DNA from: Pseudomonadota bacterium
Lineage (GTDB): Bacteria > Pseudomonadota > Alphaproteobacteria > UBA8366 > GCA-2717185
DNA: 10,072 bases
Direction: 5' to 3'
NCBI GenBank assembly: GCA_027619655.1
Contig: JAQCHR010000090.1
Location: 1 to 10,072, forward strand
The notes below the pieces were generated by a model. It did no database searches. It was not told the DNA's origin and saw nothing but the letters and a program-made list of their open reading frames with translations. The position numbers and the translations under genes were made by a program. Positions 6,207-10,072 of the stretch are shown here, piece by piece (within the stretch, counting starts at the first letter, position 1; every line of letters starts with the position of its first letter).

Positions 6207-7890
6207 CCAACTGCCGCCGGGCCTTATCCTCATCATCGGCGCGTTGCTCGTACCGCTGCTGCAGGGGCGTGTGCGCGCGGCCTACATGCTGCTGCTGCCG
6301 GTGCTGTGCGGCTGGCAGGTCTGGCAACTGGCGCCAGGCGAATTCGGTACGCTGGCGCTCTTCGACCAGACGCTGGTCATGATGCGGGTCGACGGGCTCA
6401 GCCTCGTCTTCGGCGGTATCTTCACGCTCGCCGTCTTCCTGTCGGTGATCTATGCGCTGCATGTCCGCGACACGGTGCAGCAGGTGGCGGGACTGAGCTA
6501 CGGGGGCGCGGCGATCTGCGCGGCCTTTGCCGGCGATCTGGTCACGCTGTTCGTGTTCTGGGAACTGACCGCGATCACCTCGGTCTTCCTGATCTGGGCC
6601 ACGCGCTCGGAACGCGCCTTCAAGACCGGCATGCGCTATCTGGTGATCCAGGTGACCTCGGGCGTGCTGCTGCTCGCCGGGACGCTGATGATCGTCAACG
6701 ATACCGGCAGCATTGCCTTCAATTACATCGGCATCGACAGCCTGGGCGGCAAGGTGATCCTGCTGAGCTTCGGGATCAAGGCGGCCTTCCCGTTGCTGCA
6801 CAACTGGCTGCAGGATTCCTATCCCGAAGCCACCGTGACGGGGACGGTCTTCCTCAGCGCGTTCACCACCAAGCTGGCGATCTACGCGCTGGCGCGCGGC
6901 TTTCCGGGCACGGAAATGCTGATCTGGATCGGCGCGACAATGGCCGTATTCCCGATCTTCTTCGCGCTGGTCGAAAACGACCTGCGCCGGCTCCTCGCCT
7001 ACAGCCTCAACCAGCAGCTCGGCTTCATGGTCGTCGGCGTGGGTATCGGTACCGAGCTGGCGCTGAACGGCGCCGTAACGCATGCGGTCGCGAGTGTCCT
7101 GTACAAGGCGCTGCTGTTCATGGCGGTGGGGGCCGTGCTGTTCCGGACCGGGTCGGCAAATGGGTCGGATCTGGGCGGGCTGTACAAGTCCATGCCGTGG
7201 ACGGCAGGGTTCTGTCTGATTGGCGCGGCGTCGATTTCCGCCCTGCCGCTGTTCAGCGGCTTCGTCACCAAATCGATGATCCTGACCGCCGCCGCGGAGG
7301 AAGGACACGGGGTCGTATGGGGTATCCTGCTGCTGTCCTCCATCGGCGCGGTGCTGCATTCGGGTATCAGGATTCCGTATGTCGCCTTCTTTGCCCATGA
7401 TTCCGGCACCCGGGTGAAGGAAGCCCCGGTCGGCATGCTGGTCGCCATGGGCCTGTCGGCGTTCCTGTGCGTCTATATCGGCGTCAATCCCGGACCCCTG
7501 TACGAAATCCTGCCGTTCCCGGTTACCTATGTGCCCTATACGACGGCGCATGTGGTGAACCAGTTGCAACTGGTGATGTTTGCAGCACTCGCCTTCGCGA
7601 TCCTGATCCGCTACGGGTTGTTCCCGCGGGATATCCGCTCGACCATCCTGGATACCGACTGGGTTTACCGGCGGCTGCTGTCCCGGACCATCGGCGCTTT
7701 CGTCGCCTGCCTGGCCGACGCGCGCGACGAATGCGTGCGCTGGCGGGACCGGTTTCTGGACTTTGTCCTGGAGCGGATTTTTCACTATCATGGCCCGCGC
7801 GGTATCATGGCGCGCACCTGGGCGATCAGCGGCGCGGCGATCTGGGTGATGGTGTTGCTAGGCGGCTATCTGCTGGTCTATTACGTCTGA
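6193..7890 (+). CDS. Antiporter-like subunit D3 (MrpD-related) with C-terminal amphipathic extension
   Basis: This 565-residue member of the NuoL/M/N-MrpA/D superfamily is about 70 residues longer than D1. Proton-path residues are present: Glu124 (VFWE), Lys196 (GIKAAFPLLHNWLQDSYPEA), Lys227 (TTKLAIYALAR), His297 and Lys305 (LYKALLFMAVG), and Lys360 (GFVTKSMIL). The TM7-8 segment resembles MrpD rather than NuoL. After the last channel helix comes LDTDWVYRR (486-494), a charged amphipathic stretch (about 495-540) and one more hydrophobic helix (about 544-563). This is reminiscent of the lateral helix and anchor of NuoL. The start ATG 6193 lies inside the upstream gene, with AAGAAG six bases before it; ATG 6199 is an alternative. 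It ends the antiporter operon. Confidence 0.88.
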   Translation: MTMIDQLPPGLILIIGALLVPLLQGRVRAAYMLLLPVLCGWQVWQLAPGEFGTLALFDQTLVMMRVDGLSLVFGGIFTLAVFLSVIYALHVRDTVQQVAGLSYGGAAICAAFAGDLVTLFVFWELTAITSVFLIWATRSERAFKTGMRYLVIQVTSGVLLLAGTLMIVNDTGSIAFNYIGIDSLGGKVILLSFGIKAAFPLLHNWLQDSYPEATVTGTVFLSAFTTKLAIYALARGFPGTEMLIWIGATMAVFPIFFALVENDLRRLLAYSLNQQLGFMVVGVGIGTELALNGAVTHAVASVLYKALLFMAVGAVLFRTGSANGSDLGGLYKSMPWTAGFCLIGAASISALPLFSGFVTKSMILTAAAEEGHGVVWGILLLSSIGAVLHSGIRIPYVAFFAHDSGTRVKEAPVGMLVAMGLSAFLCVYIGVNPGPLYEILPFPVTYVPYTTAHVVNQLQLVMFAALAFAILIRYGLFPRDIRSTILDTDWVYRRLLSRTIGAFVACLADARDECVRWRDRFLDFVLERIFHYHGPRGIMARTWAISGAAIWVMVLLGGYLLVYYV

Positions 7891-7909
7891 CCTTTAGCGG
7901 GTCGCGTAA

Positions 7910-7927
7910 CGGAGTCCTGTGGCTCCG
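7910..7927 (+). other. Hairpin between the mrp operon and the ABC exporter gene
   Basis: CGGAGTC and GGCTCCG can pair in a 7-bp stem (one G-T wobble) around a four-base CTGT loop, 20 bases after the D3 stop. No T-run follows, so it does not look like an intrinsic terminator. It may be a 3'-end stabiliser, a weak pause, or chance in GC-rich DNA. The 61-bp gap has no convincing promoter, so the ABC gene may be cotranscribed with the antiporter genes. Confidence 0.3.
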
Positions 7928-7951
7928 CCGCCTCGCGGATACCGTTCCAGC

Positions 7952-9679
7952 ATGAGCCAGCACAGCGTTTACACGTCCAGCAAGACCGGCGGTCGCCAGC
8001 AGCAATACAAGGCGCTGGTGACCCTGCTGCCATATCTGTGGCCGGCCGGCGAATGGTCGATGCGCACCCGAGTGCTGATAGCGCTCGTGCTGATGGTGCT
8101 GTCGAAATTCGTCAACGTCTATGTGCCGCTGCTCTACAAGGATGCGGTCGATGTCCTGAGCGGCGAGGTCAATCCGGTGATCGCCCTGCCGGTCGCCCTG
8201 CTGCTGGCCTACGGGCTGGCGCGACTCGGTTCCGTCGCCTTCGCCGAACTGCGCGAGGCGGTCTTCGCCCGCGTTGCCCAACGGGCGGTTCGCCGGGCCG
8301 CGCTCCGCACCTTCGAGCATCTGCATGCGCTCAGCCTGCGCTTCCACCTGGAACGCCAGACTGGCGGGCTGTCGCGGGTGATCGAGCGCGGCGTGAAGGG
8401 CATCGAATTCCTGCTGTCCTTCATGATGTTCAACATCCTGCCGACCCTCATCGAAATCCTGATCGTCTGCGCCATCCTGTGGAAGATGTTCGACATCTGG
8501 TTCGCGGTCGTCACCTTTGTCACGATCATTTCCTATATCGTCTTCACGCTTGTCGTCACCGAGTGGCGGATCAAGTACCGCCGGGAAATGAACGACCGTG
8601 ATACCGAGGCCAATACCAAGGCGATCGACAGCCTGCTGAACTACGAAACGGTCAAGTATTTCGGCAACGAGGTCCATGAGGCAAACCGCTTCGACAAGGC
8701 CATGCAGGGCTACGAAAACGCCTCGGTGCGCAGCACGGTCAGCCTGTCGGCGCTGAATGTGGGGCAGGGCGGGCTCATCGCGGTCGGGCTCGTGCTGCTG
8801 ATGCTCATGGCCGGGCAGGGGGTGGTGGACAAGACCATGACCCTGGGCGATTTCGTGCTGGTGAATACATACCTGATCCAGCTCTACCAGCCGCTCAATT
8901 TCCTCGGCTTCGTCTACCGCCAGATCCGCCAGTCGCTGACCGATATGGAAGTCATGTTCGGCGTGCTGGATATCGAGGCGGAAATCACCGACAAGCCAGG
9001 CGCGGTTGCGCTGCAGGTTGCGGGCGGCGAGGTTAAATTCGACCATGTCGATTTCCGCTATGATGAACGCCGGCCGATCCTGCGCGATGTGTCCTTCACC
9101 GTGCCGCCGGGCAAGACGGTCGCTATCGTCGGCCCCAGCGGCGCCGGGAAATCGACGATCAGCCGCATCCTGTTCCGCTTCTACGACGTCGCCGGCGGCT
9201 CGGTGAAGATCGACGGGCAGGATATCCGCGACGTGACCCAGGCCAGCCTGCGCGCCGCCATCGGTATCGTTCCGCAGGATACGGTGCTGTTCAACGATTC
9301 GATCTATTACAACGTGCTGTACGGGCGTACCGATGCCAGCCGGGAAGAGGTCGAGGCGGCGGCGAAGCTGGCGCGCATCCATGATTTCGTCGAGGGATTG
9401 CCGGATGGTTACAAGACCGGCGTCGGCGAACGCGGGCTGAAACTGTCCGGCGGCGAGAAGCAGCGCGTCGCCATCGCCCGCACAATCCTGAAAAGCCCGG
9501 CGGTGCTGCTGTTCGACGAGGCGACCTCGGCCCTGGACACTCATACCGAGAAGGAAATCCAGGAAAGCCTGCGCGAGGTTTCCAGCAACCGCACCACGCT
9601 GGTCATCGCGCACCGCCTCTCCACGGTCATCGACGCGGATGAAATCCTGGTGCTCGAAGCCGCCATGACGCGCTGCTGA
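7952..9679 (+). CDS. atm1: Atm1/ABCB7-type ABC exporter, C-terminus lost by frameshift
   Basis: This half-transporter has six membrane helices (residues ~40-330) followed by a nucleotide-binding domain. The intracellular-loop motif DSLLNYETVKYFGNE (226-240) is diagnostic of the Atm1/HMT1 family, which exports glutathione-linked sulfur species or metal conjugates and in mitochondria supports cytosolic Fe-S assembly. The NBD shows Walker A GPSGAGKST (394-402), Q-loop Gln442, signature LSGGEKQR (498-505), Walker B VLLFDEATSALD (518-529, Glu523) and H-loop His554. After LVLEA (566-570) the frame gives AMTRC and stops, whereas family members continue with a D/E-A-G-R-I-x-E-x-G-x-H strand-turn and a C-terminal helix. 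That continuation is present in the -1 frame just downstream. ATG 7952 was chosen because homology begins after it, although no clear Shine-Dalgarno precedes it. All catalytic motifs survive, so the truncated protein may retain some activity. Confidence 0.9.
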   Translation: MSQHSVYTSSKTGGRQQQYKALVTLLPYLWPAGEWSMRTRVLIALVLMVLSKFVNVYVPLLYKDAVDVLSGEVNPVIALPVALLLAYGLARLGSVAFAELREAVFARVAQRAVRRAALRTFEHLHALSLRFHLERQTGGLSRVIERGVKGIEFLLSFMMFNILPTLIEILIVCAILWKMFDIWFAVVTFVTIISYIVFTLVVTEWRIKYRREMNDRDTEANTKAIDSLLNYETVKYFGNEVHEANRFDKAMQGYENASVRSTVSLSALNVGQGGLIAVGLVLLMLMAGQGVVDKTMTLGDFVLVNTYLIQLYQPLNFLGFVYRQIRQSLTDMEVMFGVLDIEAEITDKPGAVALQVAGGEVKFDHVDFRYDERRPILRDVSFTVPPGKTVAIVGPSGAGKSTISRILFRFYDVAGGSVKIDGQDIRDVTQASLRAAIGIVPQDTVLFNDSIYYNVLYGRTDASREEVEAAAKLARIHDFVEGLPDGYKTGVGERGLKLSGGEKQRVAIARTILKSPAVLLFDEATSALDTHTEKEIQESLREVSSNRTTLVIAHRLSTVIDADEILVLEAAMTRC

Positions 9680-9786
9680 AGAAAGGCGGCGCCTATGCGG
9701 CGATGTGGAAGAAGCAGCAGGAATCAGCCGCCGGCGGCGATGCCGCAACCGAAATTCAGGGAGACCCCGACGATGTCGAGACTTGA
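9661..9786 (+). pseudogene. Out-of-frame C-terminal tail of the Atm1-type exporter
   Basis: Read from CGC 9661 in the -1 frame relative to the exporter, this stretch encodes RHDALLKKGGAYAAMWKKQQ followed by an acidic tail, ending at TGA 9784-9786. The pattern RH-x-x-LL-x-x-GG-x-YA-x-MW-x-x-QQ is the normal end of Atm1-family NBDs. About seven residues (expected Gly-Arg-Ile-x-Glu-x-Gly) are missing between LVLEA and RHDALL, consistent with a deletion of about 22 bp. The stretch has no start codon of its own. Its end overlaps the next gene by 14 bases. Confidence 0.75.
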
Positions 9787-10072
9787 GCCGTTTCACCCGC
9801 AGGATATGTCGCCCGAACAGCGGGCCTATTACGAGTCCATCGCCGCGCGGCCGAATTTCCGCGACCTGCCGGAAGGCACGCCGCTGACCGGGCCCTACCA
9901 CGCCTGGCAGCACGCACCCGAATATGCGGAAAAGCTGGGTGTGCTGGAACAGTATCTGCGGGTCCACGGGCTGCTGGAACCGCGGATCATCGAACTGACG
10001 GCGATCACGGTCGGCCGCATCTGGTCGGCGGAAATCGTCTTCGGCTCGCATGCGCTGGTCGCGGTGAAGGTT
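9773..10072 (+). CDS. Carboxymuconolactone decarboxylase-like protein, partial (5' end)
   Basis: ATG 9773 opens 100 codons to the window edge without a stop. AGGGAG (9758-9763) lies nine bases upstream. The product starts MSRLEPFHPQDMSPEQRAYY and shows the CMD/AhpD-like fold pattern: PYHAWQHAPEYAEKLG (41-56), then LEPRIIELTAITVGRIW (68-84) and SAEIVFGSHALVA (85-97), with Glu87 and His93 in the positions typical of the gamma-CMD group. No CxxC is visible in this part, so it is not an AhpD-type peroxidase on present evidence. Proteins of this group act as decarboxylases or have unknown roles, and the substrate cannot be assigned. The start lies within the original end of the ABC exporter gene, suggesting coupled expression. 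Confidence 0.8.
   Translation, partial: MSRLEPFHPQDMSPEQRAYYESIAARPNFRDLPEGTPLTGPYHAWQHAPEYAEKLGVLEQYLRVHGLLEPRIIELTAITVGRIWSAEIVFGSHALVAVKV

Noticed and set aside
6127..7791. Long minus-strand open frame opposite D3
   Set aside because: Low-complexity His/Gln/Arg/Asp-rich translation antisense to a clear antiporter subunit; a codon-bias artefact.
553..7890. Membrane-bound hydrogenase or complex I operon
   Set aside because: Gene order resembles the Mbh membrane arm, but no hydrogenase, NuoB/C/D/H/I-type or iron-sulfur subunit is present in the window.
7910..7927. Rho-independent terminator after the mrp operon
   Set aside because: A hairpin is present but no T-run follows, so it does not meet the criteria.
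7826..10051. Very long minus-strand open frame opposite the ABC exporter and CMD-like genes
   Set aside because: The translation is rich in Asp, Arg, His and Gln with no domain or membrane pattern. It is the shadow expected opposite high-GC genes whose plus-strand products are clearly recognisable.

Overview
The window looks like chromosomal DNA of a high-GC alphaproteobacterium, possibly a Rhodospirillales-like lineage. The evidence is codon and GC bias, a CTTGxx-N17-CTATAT promoter of alphaproteobacterial type, an Atm1-type ABC exporter, and a Mrp operon with a split MrpA. The taxonomic call is inference from style, not from a marker gene.

Layout: bases 1-349 hold the 5' part of a minus-strand gene for a secreted ChaN-family (Tiki/EreA superfamily) protein. 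Bases 350-552 are a divergent intergenic region with candidate promoters in both directions, two inverted repeats and an 8-bp direct repeat. From 553 to 7890, one tightly packed plus-strand operon of ten genes encodes a Mrp/Mbh-type cation/H+ antiporter membrane complex. The gene order is mrpE, mrpF, mrpG, a detached MrpA C-terminus (MbhD+MbhE fusion), mrpB, mrpC, antiporter-like subunit D1, D2, a small two-helix membrane protein, and D3. Most junctions are stop/start overlaps (ATGA, GTGA, TGATG), so translation is probably coupled. After a 61-bp gap come an Atm1/ABCB7-type exporter (7952-9679) and, in the last 300 bases, the 5' part of a carboxymuconolactone decarboxylase-like gene.

How the genes fit together: the E/F/G/MbhDE/B/C set supplies the small scaffold and ion-path subunits of a Mrp complex. 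D1, D2 and D3 each carry the Glu and Lys/His residues of NuoL/M/N-type proton channels. This gives three pump modules where a classical Mrp has two (MrpA and MrpD). D2 has MrpA/NuoL-type motifs, while D1 and D3 are MrpD-like. D3 alone has a C-terminal amphipathic stretch plus an anchor helix, reminiscent of the NuoL lateral helix. No hydrogenase or electron-input module is visible, so the likely role is a stand-alone Na+(K+)/H+ antiporter.

Anomalies: D2 has a reading-frame break near 5327-5335. The ABC exporter has an apparent deletion of about 22 bp near 9659-9661 that removes its C-terminal tail from frame. The MbhDE gene seems to lack a canonical start at its conserved N-terminus (ATC sits where ATG is expected). 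These could be real lesions or consensus errors in a draft or metagenomic assembly, and raw reads would decide. I found no RNA genes, mobile elements or CRISPR arrays.
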